DNA of 64,000 nucleotides from Gillisella terrae (lineage in GTDB: Bacteria; Pseudomonadota; Alphaproteobacteria; Rhizobiales; Rhizobiaceae), in the NCBI RefSeq assembly GCF_004801395.1, contig NZ_SSOA01000010.1, positions 112,042 to 176,041 of the forward strand. The letters are read 5' to 3'. Below, in pieces: positions 45,731-57,872 of this stretch. The translations under genes were made by a program, and so were the position numbers. Every line of letters begins with the position of its first letter. Positions within the stretch are counted from its first letter, which is position 1. Below the pieces are notes generated by a model. It saw only the letters and a list, made by a program, of their open reading frames with translations, ran no database searches and was not told the origin of the DNA.

Positions 45731-48667
45731 TTATTCGGCGTCGTTAAAGCCAATGCCGCTATTGGCAGGCTCAATCGCTGATCCGGCAATGATTTCGCGC
45801 TTGCCAACATGGTTGGCAGCGCCCACCAGCCCTTCGCGCTCCATGCGCTCCACCAAAGACGCCGCACGGTTGTAGCCAACAGACAGACGACGCTGGATGT
45901 AGGAGGTCGAGCATTTCTGGTCGCGCAACACGACCTTGACGGCCTTTTCATACAGCTCATCGCTTTCTTCACCGCCAGCGCTGCTTGCGCGCTCATAGGT
46001 GTCCTCCGAAACAGCCGCCGCAGGTGCTGGTGCCGGATCCGCACTGTCATCCTCGGTCACTGTACCAAGGTATTCAGGACGGCCTTGAGTTTTCAGATGG
46101 GCAACCACCTGCTCTACTTCCGCGTCCGACACGAACGGTCCGTGGACGCGGCAGATACGGCCACCGCCTACCATTTGCAGCATATCGCCCTGACCAAGAA
46201 GGTGCTCGGCACCCTGCTCGCCCAGAATTGTGCGGCTGTCAATTTTCGATGTCACCTGGAAGGAAATGCGGGTCGGGAAATTGGCCTTGATCGTGCCGGT
46301 GATCACATCCACAGACGGACGCTGGGTTGCCATGATCAGATGGATACCTGCTGCACGCGCCATCTGCGCCAGGCGCTGAATGGCCCCTTCGATTTCCTTG
46401 CCAGCCACCATCATCAGGTCGGCCATTTCATCGACGATGATGACGATGTAAGGCATATGCGACAGATCAAGATCCTGATCTTCGTAGAGAATTTCGCCCG
46501 ACTGACGGTCAAAGCCCGCCTGCACGCTCACCGTAATGACCTCGCCCTTTTCGCGGGCCTGGGCTGCGCGGGCATTGTAGCCATCGATATTGCGCACACC
46601 AAGACGTGACATCTTGCGATAGCGATCTTCCATTTCGCGAACGGCCCATTTCAGAGCCATCACGGCCTTTTTCGGGTCGGTCACCACCGGCGTCAACAGA
46701 TGCGGGATACCATCATAAATCGACAGTTCCAGCATTTTTGGATCAACCATGATCAAGCGGCATTCTTCTGGCTTGAGCCGGTAGAGCAGCGACAGGATCA
46801 TGGTGTTGATGGCAACCGACTTGCCGGACCCTGTGGTGCCAGCTACCAGCAAATGCGGCATCTTTGCCAGTTCGGCAATCACCGGCTCGCCGCCAATGGA
46901 TTTGCCAAGGCAAAGCGCCAGCTTGAACCGGGTTTCCCAATAGTCTTCACATTCAATCAATTCGCGCAAATAGACGGTTTCGCGCACCGCATTGGGCAAT
47001 TCGATACCAATAACGTTGCGGCCGGGCACAACGGCAACACGAGCAGACAGCGCCGACATGGAGCGGGCAATATCATCAGCCAGACCAATGACGCGCGATG
47101 ACTTGATACCTGGGGCTGGCTCGAATTCATACAGCGTCACCACCGGGCCGGGACGCACATCAATCACTTCACCTCGAATGCCGAAATCTTCCAGCACACT
47201 TTCCAACAGGCCAGCGCTCTGTTCCAGCGCTTCAGGCAACATGGCTTCTGCGCGCACCGCTGGCGGCTCTTGCAACAGGCCAATTGATGGGAAGGTGTAA
47301 TCGCCATCAAAAGGATGGTTGCGATTCATTTCCAAGCCACCGATTGCCCGGTTCGCACGAGGGCTCTCAGAAAAAGAGCGGACCTGAACGGCTGGGGCAA
47401 CTTCGGCAGGTGCGGCCTCTACGGCGTTAGGTTCAACCGGGACAGGCTCGACAAAAGCGGGCTCGATTGATGCAGGTGCCACGGACGGCGTGACCAACCC
47501 CTCAGCCACGTGAACCACCGGTGGCAGGACGCTCTCGGCAACCTTGTGCGGCGTAATCTGTGCAGGCACGATCGGTTCAGCCGACACCACGGGCGCAAGA
47601 GGCTGTGGCGCTGGCATGATGCTTGCCGCAATGAATGGAATTGTCACGGGCGGATAAATATTTGCCGAAACCGGAAATTCCGACCAGTCCAACGGCTGAT
47701 AGGTCCGTGCCTTGGTGATCGAGCGAACCTTGATTTCACGATAAAACGCCGCGACCGAACCATACAATGGCATCGAGATTGGGCGAGACACCGGCACATA
47801 GGCAGCAGGCTCGGGCAAAACAGCTGGCGCAATCTCTGCCGCGTCAAACGACATCATTTCAAAGAATGCGAAGTCCGATACCTCTAGTTTGCCAGAAGTG
47901 AATGCAACGGCTTCATCTTTTTGTGCATGAATGGTCAAAGGGGGCAGGACTTCGGAAACAGTTGGCCTTTCGGGTTGAGCGTCGTCGGCATGCAAATGCA
48001 CGGCAATGTCTTCGGCCATGCGCATGGCGGCGGCGGCCTGACGCAAGCGGGTCGTTTCCAAATCTGGCGATGCAACAGCATCCATTTTGGCCGTATCAAC
48101 CGTTGCTGATGCAACGGAGGCTAACTGGGGTGCAATCATAACAACAGGCTCGACTTGAATTTCTACAGGCTGAACGTCCGGGAGCTGAACCTCGGCAACC
48201 ACTGAGGGCTCCGCCACCACTGGCTTGGTTTCAACCGGGCGCGGTGGAGGGCTGCGACGCGGCACAATCAACGGACTGCCGGTTTTGGGCAGGCCGAAAG
48301 AATTGGTGGGTGCGGTGGAAACAAACATGCTGGTGTTTTGCAACGTCATATTTGTCGTGGTGTATGACACGGTGGCCTGGGGTGCGCTGGCACGGGCTGC
48401 GGCCTCTGCTGCCGCTTTTTCTGCGGCAGCCAGTTCCGCTGCGGCTTCAGCCTCACGGCGACGCGCAATAACGCTTTCCGGTGTGCGGGTGAAGCGAACA
48501 TTTGGCCCCAGCACAAACGCCGATTGCCACGGCTCCAAAGGCACTTTTTTGGCGTCCTCGGGAATCAGAGCCTGACGATCTCCGCTAAAGGACACGGCCC
48601 CGTCATCCTGATCATCAAGATCGGAGTGATCATCGGAACGAGAGTGGTTCTGTGTTGGAAGACGCAT
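45731..48667 (-). CDS. FtsK/SpoIIIE-type DNA translocase lacking membrane helices
   Basis: A 978-residue protein. The motor lies in about residues 480-890: [19 protein letters not shown] (Walker A near 610), [13 protein letters not shown] (Walker B), and [15 protein letters not shown]. The C-terminal gamma domain ([46 protein letters not shown]) would read polar chromosome sequences (KOPS). The first 470 residues are rich in Ala, Pro, Val and Glu, and the four N-terminal membrane helices of classical FtsK are absent. Hyphomicrobiales often have a second, full-length FtsK elsewhere. It probably serves chromosome segregation. GTG 48679 is an alternative start. Confidence 0.9.
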   Translation of the reverse strand: MRLPTQNHSRSDDHSDLDDQDDGAVSFSGDRQALIPEDAKKVPLEPWQSAFVLGPNVRFTRTPESVIARRREAEAAAELAAAEKAAAEAAARASAPQATVSYTTTNMTLQNTSMFVSTAPTNSFGLPKTGSPLIVPRRSPPPRPVETKPVVAEPSVVAEVQLPDVQPVEIQVEPVVMIAPQLASVASATVDTAKMDAVASPDLETTRLRQAAAAMRMAEDIAVHLHADDAQPERPTVSEVLPPLTIHAQKDEAVAFTSGKLEVSDFAFFEMMSFDAAEIAPAVLPEPAAYVPVSRPISMPLYGSVAAFYREIKVRSITKARTYQPLDWSEFPVSANIYPPVTIPFIAASIMPAPQPLAPVVSAEPIVPAQITPHKVAESVLPPVVHVAEGLVTPSVAPASIEPAFVEPVPVEPNAVEAAPAEVAPAVQVRSFSESPRANRAIGGLEMNRNHPFDGDYTFPSIGLLQEPPAVRAEAMLPEALEQSAGLLESVLEDFGIRGEVIDVRPGPVVTLYEFEPAPGIKSSRVIGLADDIARSMSALSARVAVVPGRNVIGIELPNAVRETVYLRELIECEDYWETRFKLALCLGKSIGGEPVIAELAKMPHLLVAGTTGSGKSVAINTMILSLLYRLKPEECRLIMVDPKMLELSIYDGIPHLLTPVVTDPKKAVMALKWAVREMEDRYRKMSRLGVRNIDGYNARAAQAREKGEVITVSVQAGFDRQSGEILYEDQDLDLSHMPYIVIIVDEMADLMMVAGKEIEGAIQRLAQMARAAGIHLIMATQRPSVDVITGTIKANFPTRISFQVTSKIDSRTILGEQGAEHLLGQGDMLQMVGGGRICRVHGPFVSDAEVEQVVAHLKTQGRPEYLGTVTEDDSADPAPAPAAAVSEDTYERASSAGGEESDELYEKAVKVVLRDQKCSTSYIQRRLSVGYNRAASLVERMEREGLVGAANHVGKREIIAGSAIEPANSGIGFNDAE

Positions 48668-48679
48668 GATAACTGACAC

Positions 48680-49016
48680 TCAGGTGAGAAAGAACGCTTG
48701 TGTCTAAAAGAAGTAAAAAATAAAGGTTAACCACTCGTTTCGATGGCGCGGTAAATCGTCGAAGAGTGGTGCAATTTATTTACGTTAACCCCTTGTTTTC
48801 GCAATAACGGTCAAATTGACCCGCATGAGAAGATCACCCCAGCCCTTTGAAATCAGTGAATAATCAGGCGGCATATTTTTTGTCCCAGAATGGGCATATT
48901 TTTCGCCCATAGGCTCTGACAACGGGTGACAGAAAGAGGCTGGCGTTGCCGCGACAACCATGGCACCTTCGCCGGGCATGACGGGTTTATCGCGCGCTTA
49001 TCGGGGAGGATGGATT
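48680..49016. other. Intergenic region upstream of two divergent genes
   Basis: About 340 bases between the divergent ftsK-like and acuI-like genes. It must hold both promoters. No RNA, repeat or operator was recognised by eye. Confidence 0.4.
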
Positions 49017-50012
49017 ATGACTGAGACATTCACGGCTGTTGTTATCGATCAGGTCGATGGCAAGCCCAAAGGCATGTTTCGCCAATTGGCGCTGACGGAT
49101 CTTGCTGATCACGATGTTCTGGTGGAAGTGGCCTATTCCACCTTGAACTACAAGGACGGCCTTGCTTTTACCGGCGCTGGCCGCATTGCCCGTCGCACCC
49201 CGTTGATAGCTGGCGCCGATTTGGCAGGCACTGTCGTTCAATCACGATCACCAGACTGGAGGCCCGGTGATCGTGTCGTCGTCAACGGCTTTGGCATGAC
49301 AGAAACCGAGGGCGGCGGCTATACGCGCTTTCAAAGGGTCAAGCCGGAATGGCTCATGCGTCTGCCAGACGGGTTTTCGCTTGCACAAGCCATGGCCATT
49401 GGCACGGCGGGTTACACGGCAGCGCTTTGCGTTTTGGCCCTTGAGGATTGGGGTGTCATTCAGCCCGGTACAAGTGAGGTTGTTGTGACTGGTGCCGCTG
49501 GTGGCGTTGGCTCTATTGCGGTCAGCCTTTTATCAAGCCTCGGTTATCGCGTAACAGCCTCGACGGGACGGCCCGAAACCCACGAATACCTGCGCACCCT
49601 TGGTGCGTCAGACTTCATTGACCGGACGACCCTCACCAATAAAGGCGGGGCATTGCAAAAAGAGCAGTGGGCGGGGGCCGTTGATACGGTGGGTTCGACC
49701 ACACTTGCCAATGTCCTTGCCCAAACCGTCTATGGCGGCGCGGTTGCAGCCTGCGGCCTTGCGGGCGGGGCCGATCTTCCTGCCACAGTCATGCCGTTTA
49801 TCTTGCGCGGCGTGACACTGCTCGGCATCGATTCGGTGATGACGCCCATGGCAAAACGTATTCGCGCCTGGAATTATCTCGATCAGCACCTCAACCGCGA
49901 CCACCTTGCAGCCATGACCAGCGTGGAGCCAATGTCAAATCTGCCCGCTCTGGCTGATGCGATTCTGGCAGGCAAGACCCAAGGGCGCGTGGTGATTGAC
50001 GTGACAAAGTGA
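49017..50012 (+). CDS. AcuI/YhdH-type acrylyl-CoA reductase (quinone oxidoreductase family)
   Basis: A 331-residue NADPH-dependent reductase of the medium-chain dehydrogenase superfamily. ATG 49017 follows GGGAGGA; the frame is open 19 codons further but without a site. Characteristic parts are YSTLNYKDGLAFTGAGRIARRTPLIAGADLAGTV, GDRVVVNGFGMTETEGGGY and the dinucleotide fold VVVTGAAGGVGSIAVSLLSSLGY. LGIDSVM near the C-terminus is typical of the YhdH/AcuI branch that reduces acryloyl-CoA. It converges with pcaB with a 6-bp gap and has no visible link to the pca pathway. Confidence 0.85.
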   Translation: MTETFTAVVIDQVDGKPKGMFRQLALTDLADHDVLVEVAYSTLNYKDGLAFTGAGRIARRTPLIAGADLAGTVVQSRSPDWRPGDRVVVNGFGMTETEGGGYTRFQRVKPEWLMRLPDGFSLAQAMAIGTAGYTAALCVLALEDWGVIQPGTSEVVVTGAAGGVGSIAVSLLSSLGYRVTASTGRPETHEYLRTLGASDFIDRTTLTNKGGALQKEQWAGAVDTVGSTTLANVLAQTVYGGAVAACGLAGGADLPATVMPFILRGVTLLGIDSVMTPMAKRIRAWNYLDQHLNRDHLAAMTSVEPMSNLPALADAILAGKTQGRVVIDVTK

Positions 50013-50018
50013 GGGGCG

Positions 50019-51071
50019 TCAGCCCCCAAGCCGCACAATCTGGCCAATGAGGTGATGGGCCGTGCGTGTAGCAGCCCCTGTTGCAACCGCCATCTGCGGC
50101 AGCAACATCCACTCCAGCGCCCAGGCCGCGCCGGAGCGCTCCTGCTCATGCACCATGCTATGATGCATCCCAGAGACCTGCACCGCATTAAACCGTGCCA
50201 GCGTCACCAATGTTTCTGCTGCGACCGGATTTTGCTTGTGGGGCATGGCTGATGATCCGCCGCCGCCGCTGAGCTGTATTTCCTTGCCCACCTCGGCAAG
50301 CAGAGCAATGTCTTGCCCAAATTTGCCAAGACTGCCCGAAATCAGCGAGAGAAGATCAGCAAACTCAACAATCCGGTCACGCTGGCTGTGCCATTGCGTG
50401 GCAGCAGAAAGCCCCAGCGCGCTGGCGAGTGCAGCGCGAACCGCCCCCCCTTGATCGCCCAGCTTTTCCAGCGTGCCTGCGGCACCGCCAAACTGCACCG
50501 CAAAGCCATCTTTCACGACATTTGAGAGCTGCGTGCGATAACGCTCAAGCGGGGCGCGCCATGCTTCAATCCGGTCAGACACCGTAATCGCAATAGCGGG
50601 CTGCATACGCGTGTAGCCCATCAGGGGCTTTGCCCCAAAACTTGCATCAAGCTTTGCAAATGCAGCAATACAGGACTCAAGCCGCCGATCCAGCAGCAAT
50701 GCCGCCGCCTTGAGGCGCAAGATCAGGCTTGTATCAATCGCATCCTGACTGGTTGCACCAAAATGCAGCTTTTCCGAAGCGCTGCCGCCAATCGCCTGCC
50801 GCATTTGCTTGACCAGTTCGGGAATGACCACGCCGTCGCGGGCCGTGGCCCGCTTAAGCGCGTCCATATCGGGCTTAAAGCCAGATAAAACAGCTGCGAT
50901 GCGATGCGCGTCCTCCTCTTCAATCACCCCTTGCCCGGCCTGTGCCTTTGCAAGCGCAATTTCAAACGACACCATGGCGGCAATATCCGCCTCGGCTGAA
51001 AACAGCGCTGCCAGATCATCATCGCCAAACAGGCCACTGAGAAAAGGGTGATTAAAAAGATTTACGCTCAT
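50019..51071 (-). CDS. pcaB: 3-carboxy-cis,cis-muconate cycloisomerase (PcaB)
   Basis: A 350-residue member of the fumarase/aspartase superfamily. It converts 3-carboxy-cis,cis-muconate to 4-carboxymuconolactone. ATG 51071 (MSVNLFNHPFLSGLFGDDDLAALFSAEADIAAM) is used, because the 29-codon extension overlaps pcaG. The superfamily signature appears as GGGSSAMPHKQNPVAAE near residue 265, and the N-terminal FGATSQDAIDTSL is also conserved. Last gene of the minus-strand pcaDCHGB operon. It is somewhat short compared with the 350-450 residues of other PcaB proteins. Confidence 0.95.
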   Translation of the reverse strand: MSVNLFNHPFLSGLFGDDDLAALFSAEADIAAMVSFEIALAKAQAGQGVIEEEDAHRIAAVLSGFKPDMDALKRATARDGVVIPELVKQMRQAIGGSASEKLHFGATSQDAIDTSLILRLKAAALLLDRRLESCIAAFAKLDASFGAKPLMGYTRMQPAIAITVSDRIEAWRAPLERYRTQLSNVVKDGFAVQFGGAAGTLEKLGDQGGAVRAALASALGLSAATQWHSQRDRIVEFADLLSLISGSLGKFGQDIALLAEVGKEIQLSGGGGSSAMPHKQNPVAAETLVTLARFNAVQVSGMHHSMVHEQERSGAAWALEWMLLPQMAVATGAATRTAHHLIGQIVRLGG

Positions 51072-51078
51072 GGCACCA

Positions 51079-51696
51079 TCAAATGTCAAAAAATACGGTT
51101 TCGTTTTCACCTTGCAGATGAATATCAAACACGTAAGCGCTGCCCTCTTTGCGGGCAATCAGGGTTGGCACCCGTGTTTTATGCTCGATACGGGCCAACA
51201 GCGGATCTTCAGCATTGGCAGCTTCTTCTTCGGGAAAATACATCCGCGTTTGCAAGCCGATGTTGATACCGCGCGCCACCACCCAGAAGGTGATGTGCGG
51301 AGCCATAAATTTTCCGCCCTTGAAGGGCACTTTGCCGGGCTTGATGGTTTCAAACACGAATTCGCCGGTGGCCATATCACCCGGGCAGCGGCCCCAGCCC
51401 AGAAAGTTGGGATCCGCCTTGCCAGCGGTTTCTGATGGGCTGTTGTAAAGCCCATCGGCATCGGCCTGCCAGATTTCCACCAGGGCATCTTTCAAGCTAT
51501 TGCCACCGCCATCAATAACATGGCCACGAATGGTGATGCGCTCACCACGGGTCTTGTCATTGTAGAGCGGACCAGAGCCAAGGTCCGTTTCAAACACACC
51601 TTGGATGCCGGAAAAATTGGGCGTACAACCGATATGCACATAAGGCCCAGCCGTCTGCGAAGGGGATTCTTTCAAATATCCGAGTGGCTGCACCAT
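51079..51696 (-). CDS. pcaG: Protocatechuate 3,4-dioxygenase alpha subunit (PcaG)
   Basis: A 205-residue subunit of the iron(III) intradiol dioxygenase that opens protocatechuate to 3-carboxy-cis,cis-muconate. ATG 51696 follows AAGGAGG. The intradiol fold is seen in RITIRGHVIDGGGNSLKDALVEIWQADADGLY and APHITFWVVARGINIGLQTRMYFPEE. The alpha chain lacks the full set of iron ligands held by PcaH. It starts one base after the pcaH stop, so the subunits are made together. Confidence 0.95.
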   Translation of the reverse strand: MVQPLGYLKESPSQTAGPYVHIGCTPNFSGIQGVFETDLGSGPLYNDKTRGERITIRGHVIDGGGNSLKDALVEIWQADADGLYNSPSETAGKADPNFLGWGRCPGDMATGEFVFETIKPGKVPFKGGKFMAPHITFWVVARGINIGLQTRMYFPEEEAANAEDPLLARIEHKTRVPTLIARKEGSAYVFDIHLQGENETVFFDI

Positions 51697-51697
51697 A

Positions 51698-52438
51698 TCA
51701 GTTGCCCTCCTTACGGTTTTCAAACAGGGTGGAGCGACGTCCACGCAGCACAATGTCAAATTTGTAGGCGCGCATATCCATCGGGATTGTGGCGTTCATA
51801 TCCAACGCTGCCACAAGGCGCTTGATGGCCTCTTCATCCGGGATTGTCTTGACGATTGGACACAGCCAGATCATCGGATCGCCTTCGAAATACATCTGGG
51901 TAATCAATCTCTGGGCAAAGCCATGGCCGAAGACTGAGAAGTGAATATGGGCGGGGCGCCAGTCATTTACACCATTGGGCCATGGATAAGGGCCGGGCTG
52001 AATGGTTTTGAACCAATAATAACCGTTCTCATCGGTGATGGTACGACCCACACCGCCGAAATTGGGATCAAGCGGGGCCAGATAAGTCTCTTTCTTGTGG
52101 CGATACCGACCACCAGCATTGGCCTGCCAAAACTCAACCAAAGCACCGGCAACGCCCACGCCGCGCTCATCCAGCACCCGGCCATGCACCAGAATGCGCG
52201 GGCCGATGGCCAGTTCGCCGGGATTGGCATAGTTGCAGATCAGATCATTATCCAGCTCATTGATCATGTTGTGACCAAAGACCGGCCCGGTGATTTCGCT
52301 CTTGGTGCCTTCCAGCGAAATCAGCGCCCGCTGCGGAGAACGCAGCACGCTGGTTTTATACCACGGCGTATAGGCTTGCGGATGCATGGCGCGATCTCGC
52401 GCAAAAAACGGCCCTGTCTCGGGCAGAGTATTTTTCAT
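51698..52438 (-). CDS. pcaH: Protocatechuate 3,4-dioxygenase beta subunit (PcaH)
   Basis: The 246-residue iron-binding chain of protocatechuate 3,4-dioxygenase. ATG 52438 follows GGAGGAA. The intradiol signature [35 protein letters not shown] includes the first Tyr ligand. [33 protein letters not shown] supplies the second Tyr and the two His ligands, spaced as in the family. Paired with pcaG. Confidence 0.96.
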   Translation of the reverse strand: MKNTLPETGPFFARDRAMHPQAYTPWYKTSVLRSPQRALISLEGTKSEITGPVFGHNMINELDNDLICNYANPGELAIGPRILVHGRVLDERGVGVAGALVEFWQANAGGRYRHKKETYLAPLDPNFGGVGRTITDENGYYWFKTIQPGPYPWPNGVNDWRPAHIHFSVFGHGFAQRLITQMYFEGDPMIWLCPIVKTIPDEEAIKRLVAALDMNATIPMDMRAYKFDIVLRGRRSTLFENRKEGN

Positions 52439-52486
52439 ATCTTTCCTCCTCAATTTCTTATCAAATCAATCGATGCAAACCCGATA

Positions 52487-52900
52487 TTATCTGTCTTTTG
52501 CGGCCGCCTGTTGATCCATCTCCGCGTAAACACCCTTGGCAATTTTAATGGCGTGGTTGGCGGCAGGCACACCAGCATAAATGGCCACATGCATCAGCGC
52601 TTCGCGAATATCTTCGCGGGTGGCACCGGTGTTGACGGTTGCGCGCACATGCATGGCCACCTCCTCATCCTGACCGAGCGCGGCCAGAAGCGCGATGGTG
52701 ACAATGGACCGCTCCCGCTTGGTGAATTGATCACCAGACCAAACGGTTCCCCATGCGCCTTCGGTGATCAGCTTTTGAAATGGCGCATCAAAACTGGTGG
52801 TGTTCGCCTGGGCGCGATCAACATGGGCATCCCCCAAAACCGAACGACGGGTCACCATACCACGCCGATACGCATCAGAATTGGGTGTTTGATCAGCCAT
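52487..52900 (-). CDS. pcaC: 4-carboxymuconolactone decarboxylase (PcaC)
   Basis: A 137-residue decarboxylase that turns 4-carboxymuconolactone into beta-ketoadipate enol-lactone. ATG 52900 is preceded by GGAGACA. Family features are RRSVLGDAHVDRA near residue 18 and the catalytic stretch EVAMHVRATVNTGATREDIREALMHVAIYAGVPAANHA. It lies between pcaD and pcaH on the minus strand. Confidence 0.95.
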   Translation of the reverse strand: MADQTPNSDAYRRGMVTRRSVLGDAHVDRAQANTTSFDAPFQKLITEGAWGTVWSGDQFTKRERSIVTIALLAALGQDEEVAMHVRATVNTGATREDIREALMHVAIYAGVPAANHAIKIAKGVYAEMDQQAAAKDR

Positions 52901-52983
52901 ACCATTGTCTCCATTGCGCATTTTTTTAAATAGCCTTTATCACCGGCTCAAAAATCGCCTCAGTTAAATCATCTTGTCTGGAT

Positions 52984-53775
52984 TTAAGCGCACCGCTCAA
53001 GAAAGGGTAACAGCGCCGCCACATAAGCATCCGGCTGCTCAACACACGGAATGTGACCGGCATTTTCGATTTCGACGAATTCGCTCTCTGGTATCAGATC
53101 CGCCAGCGCGCGCACCAATGCTGGCGGGGTGGAGCCATCCTGATCACCAACCACACAAAGCGTCGGCACCGCAATCCTAGCCGCATCAGCGGTAAAATCG
53201 GCATCGCGAATAGCAGCACAGGTGCCGCAATAGCCCTCTAACGTCTGGCGCACCAGCATATTGCAGCAGCCCGCATAGACAGCATTATCCGACGTGCGAA
53301 ATGGCGGCGTAAACCAACGCTCCATAATCGGCTCCAGCAGCGAGCCGATACCATTGGCCTGGATAGCGCTAATGCGGGCATTCCACATCTCGTCGCTGCC
53401 AATCTTATGGGCGGTGTCGCTCAGCACCAGGGCCTTCACCAGATCGGGCCTGCGGGTATAAAGCCCTTGCGCAATCAAGCCGCCGACCGACAGGCCGCAG
53501 ACAATCACATTTTTAAGATTGAGGTGGTCCAGCACAGCCGCCATGTCATCGACATGATCAAAAATTGAATAGGGTGCGTTGCCCACATCGGAAAGCCCAT
53601 GCCCCCGTTTGTCGTGCAGCACAAAGGCGAACTTATCTCCAAGACGCGCAACAACCTCATCCCAGATGCGAAGATCGGTTCCCAACGAATTGGCGAGAGC
53701 AATAACCGGCTTGCCGGTTTCCAGCCCGATTGTGCGGTAGTGAATCACCGCTGATGCCGTTTTGAGAAAGTTCAT
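52984..53775 (-). CDS. pcaD: 3-oxoadipate enol-lactonase (PcaD)
   Basis: A 263-residue alpha/beta hydrolase that opens beta-ketoadipate enol-lactone to beta-ketoadipate. ATG 53775 follows AGGAGGA. The oxyanion and nucleophile region reads VIVCGLSVGGLIAQGL with the catalytic Ser in GLSVGG. The Asp lies in CVVGDQDGSTP and the His in ENAGHIPCVEQPDAY. First gene of the pcaDCHGB operon, divergent from pcaQ. Confidence 0.95.
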   Translation of the reverse strand: MNFLKTASAVIHYRTIGLETGKPVIALANSLGTDLRIWDEVVARLGDKFAFVLHDKRGHGLSDVGNAPYSIFDHVDDMAAVLDHLNLKNVIVCGLSVGGLIAQGLYTRRPDLVKALVLSDTAHKIGSDEMWNARISAIQANGIGSLLEPIMERWFTPPFRTSDNAVYAGCCNMLVRQTLEGYCGTCAAIRDADFTADAARIAVPTLCVVGDQDGSTPPALVRALADLIPESEFVEIENAGHIPCVEQPDAYVAALLPFLERCA

Positions 53776-53803
53776 GCCTCATTCCTCCTGACTTGATATT
53801 GAA

Positions 53804-53861
53804 ACGACCATACGGTTAAGTAAAATGAGATTATTATCGCTGCAAATAACCATATAGTTAT
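53804..53861. promoter_or_regulatory. Two PcaQ-type operators between pcaD and pcaQ
   Basis: ACGACC-ATAC-GGTTAA at 53804-53819 differs only in its left half from the ATAACC-N4-GGTTAA box known for rhizobial PcaQ. ATAACC-ATAT-AGTTAT at 53846-53861 is a near-perfect dyad of the same type. The first is next to pcaD, the second next to pcaQ, as expected for activation and autoregulation. Confidence 0.65.
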
Positions 53862-53870
53862 GAAATTGCC

Positions 53871-56045
<2,175 letters not shown>

Positions 56046-56078
56046 CACTATTCGTTCATCCTTCAGAAGGCAGCAAAA

Positions 56079-56975
56079 ATGACCAGCGTTCAGAATGACC
56101 GACTGTATGGCGAAGATGGCACGAAAAGCCTTGATTTCTGGCTCCATTGCGAAACACTTTATTCCCGCAGCAGTCTTCACCGCTTCGAGATTGACATTCA
56201 CCGCCACGATAGCTTTTTACAAATCTTGCACATTTCCGACGGAGAAGGTGATGCCTCGCTTGAAGGGCGCACGCACACCATCTCACCGCCCACAGCGATT
56301 GTTGTTCCAGCTGGCTTTGATCATGGATTTCGCTTTTCACACGCCATCAAAGGCCTGATCATCACCGTGCTGCCCGCAGCCCTACCGGCTGCGGTGCGTG
56401 CAAATCTGCAAAATACCTTTTCACGCCCGACGCTGTTGTCGCTGAGAGATCACCCCGATTGCGACCATATCCATCACACTATGGAGCGGATTTTGCTGGA
56501 ATTTGGTGCCGAGAGATCCATCCGCAATGCTCTGCTGGAAAGCTATATAACGACTGTGCTTTTGCTGCTCACGCCCGAAAACGCCACGACCCGCCAGCCC
56601 ATGGGCCAGGATGCCGAACGCATGGTACGCCTTGGCACGCTGATTGATGCGCATTTTCGCCAACACCAACGCGCCGATTTTTATGCCGACCACATGGGGC
56701 TTTCCACCACCCATCTCAACCGCATCATACGATCACAAACCGGCCTGACCTTGCAGCAGATGATTGCTGGGAAGCAGGTGGAAACCGCCAAACAGGAACT
56801 GATTTTCAGCCATGCCTCGGTGCAGACCATCGCTTTACACCTCGGCTTTGGCGACCCCGCCTATTTCTCGCGCTTCTTCACCCGCGAGACCGGCATGACG
56901 CCCAGAGCCTGGCGGGTGGCGGAATGGCAAAAACAGGCGAAGCTCACCCATTATCTTGGAAAAGCCTCAACGTAG
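56079..56975 (+). CDS. pobR: AraC-type regulator of pobA (PobR)
   Basis: A 298-residue AraC/XylS-family protein; ATG 56079 follows AGAAGG, and a TTG 12 codons upstream is less likely. Residues 30-150 form a cupin-like effector domain (HRHDSFLQILHISDGEGDASLEGRTHTISPPTAIVVPAG). The C-terminus has two helix-turn-helices (RADFYADHMGLSTTHLNRIIRSQTGLTLQQMIAG and HASVQTIALHLGFGDPAYFSRFFTRETGMTPRAWR). It is divergent from pobA and probably activates it in response to 4-hydroxybenzoate. The stop overlaps the convergent pcaR end by 9 bp. Confidence 0.88.
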   Translation: MTSVQNDRLYGEDGTKSLDFWLHCETLYSRSSLHRFEIDIHRHDSFLQILHISDGEGDASLEGRTHTISPPTAIVVPAGFDHGFRFSHAIKGLIITVLPAALPAAVRANLQNTFSRPTLLSLRDHPDCDHIHHTMERILLEFGAERSIRNALLESYITTVLLLLTPENATTRQPMGQDAERMVRLGTLIDAHFRQHQRADFYADHMGLSTTHLNRIIRSQTGLTLQQMIAGKQVETAKQELIFSHASVQTIALHLGFGDPAYFSRFFTRETGMTPRAWRVAEWQKQAKLTHYLGKAST

Positions 56976-57722
56976 CAGAGAACGCAAAGCAGTTTGCGTC
57001 GCTAAAAGTGCTGGCAAAAAGCGCTCCGCCATTTCGGATGCCTTAATAAGCGCCGCAGGTGCGCCAATGTTGATGGCAGCCACAACCTTTCCCCGATCAT
57101 TATAGACAGGGACGGCGATGGAGCAGAGGCCAATTTCCAATTCCTGATCGATGATGGCATAGCCTTCTACACGCACTTTGGCGATTTCAGCCATTAAAGC
57201 ATCGGGGTCAGTTTTGGTCATTGCCGTGTTTGCCACCAAAGACGACCGCGCCAGCACATCCCGCGCCTCCTGATCGCTCAAGGCCGCCAGCAGCACGCGC
57301 CCCATGGAGGCGGAAAAACATGGAAGCCGACTTCCGGGCGTGAGGTTGATCGACATGATCCGCCGTTGCGAGGCGCGGGCGATATAGACAATTTCGGTGC
57401 CATCCAGCACGGAGGCAGATGCACTCTGTCCCACCTTTTCTGACAGTTGATCGAGATGCGGCTGCAAAATGGCCGGAAGCGGCGTAACCGAGAGCCACGC
57501 ATGGCCGAGGCGCAGGATTTTGGGTGTTAGGGAAAAGAATTTGCCGTCGTAATCGGCATAGCCGAGTTGTGCCAAGGTTAGCAAACAGCGACGTGCTGTT
57601 GCGCGATCCAGCCCCGATATTGTTGATGCCTCGGCAATCGAGAGGCGCTGTTTGCCCTCATCGAAGGCCTCGATGATTTTGAGCCCCTTGGCAAAACCGC
57701 CCATAAAATCCGTTTCGCGCAT
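56967..57722 (-). CDS. pcaR: IclR-type regulator of pcaIJF (PcaR/PcaU family)
   Basis: A 251-residue IclR-family protein. The N-terminal winged helix (GGFAKGLKIIEAFDEGKQRLSIAEASTISGLDRATARRCLLTLAQLGYADYDGKFFSLTPKILRLGHAWL) matches the PcaR/PcaU/PobR IclR branch. The C-terminal effector domain includes GSRLPCFSASMGRVLLAAL and GLCSIAVPVYNDRGKVVAAINI. These proteins answer to beta-ketoadipate or protocatechuate. It is divergent from pcaIJF with a 41-bp inverted repeat between, the likely operator. Confidence 0.92.
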   Translation of the reverse strand: MRETDFMGGFAKGLKIIEAFDEGKQRLSIAEASTISGLDRATARRCLLTLAQLGYADYDGKFFSLTPKILRLGHAWLSVTPLPAILQPHLDQLSEKVGQSASASVLDGTEIVYIARASQRRIMSINLTPGSRLPCFSASMGRVLLAALSDQEARDVLARSSLVANTAMTKTDPDALMAEIAKVRVEGYAIIDQELEIGLCSIAVPVYNDRGKVVAAINIGAPAALIKASEMAERFLPALLATQTALRSLLR

Positions 57723-57746
57723 AGCGTCTCTCCAATATTTTTTTCA

Positions 57747-57787
57747 TTTTGTGCGATATGTGAACAAATGTCAATTATCGCACAAAA
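57747..57787. promoter_or_regulatory. Inverted repeat between pcaR and pcaI (operator)
   Basis: TTTTGTGCGATA (57747-57758) and TATCGCACAAAA (57776-57787) are perfect 12-bp arms with a 17-bp spacer. It is the only strong dyad in the gap and fits an IclR-type dimer pair acting on both promoters. Confidence 0.7.
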
Positions 57788-57872
57788 TACTTGCCGCCGG
57801 TTGTTCACACGCCTAACTTCAGCCTTGGAGGCGCGCTGGCTCGACTTGCGCATTCACAAACGGGAGATCCCC

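Noticed and set aside
45809..46609. 266-codon frame on the plus strand
   Set aside because: Antisense to the FtsK motor domain, whose Walker motifs leave no doubt about strand.
51941..52933. 330-codon open frame on the plus strand
   Set aside because: Antisense to pcaH and pcaC, which are clearly coding; no family resemblance.
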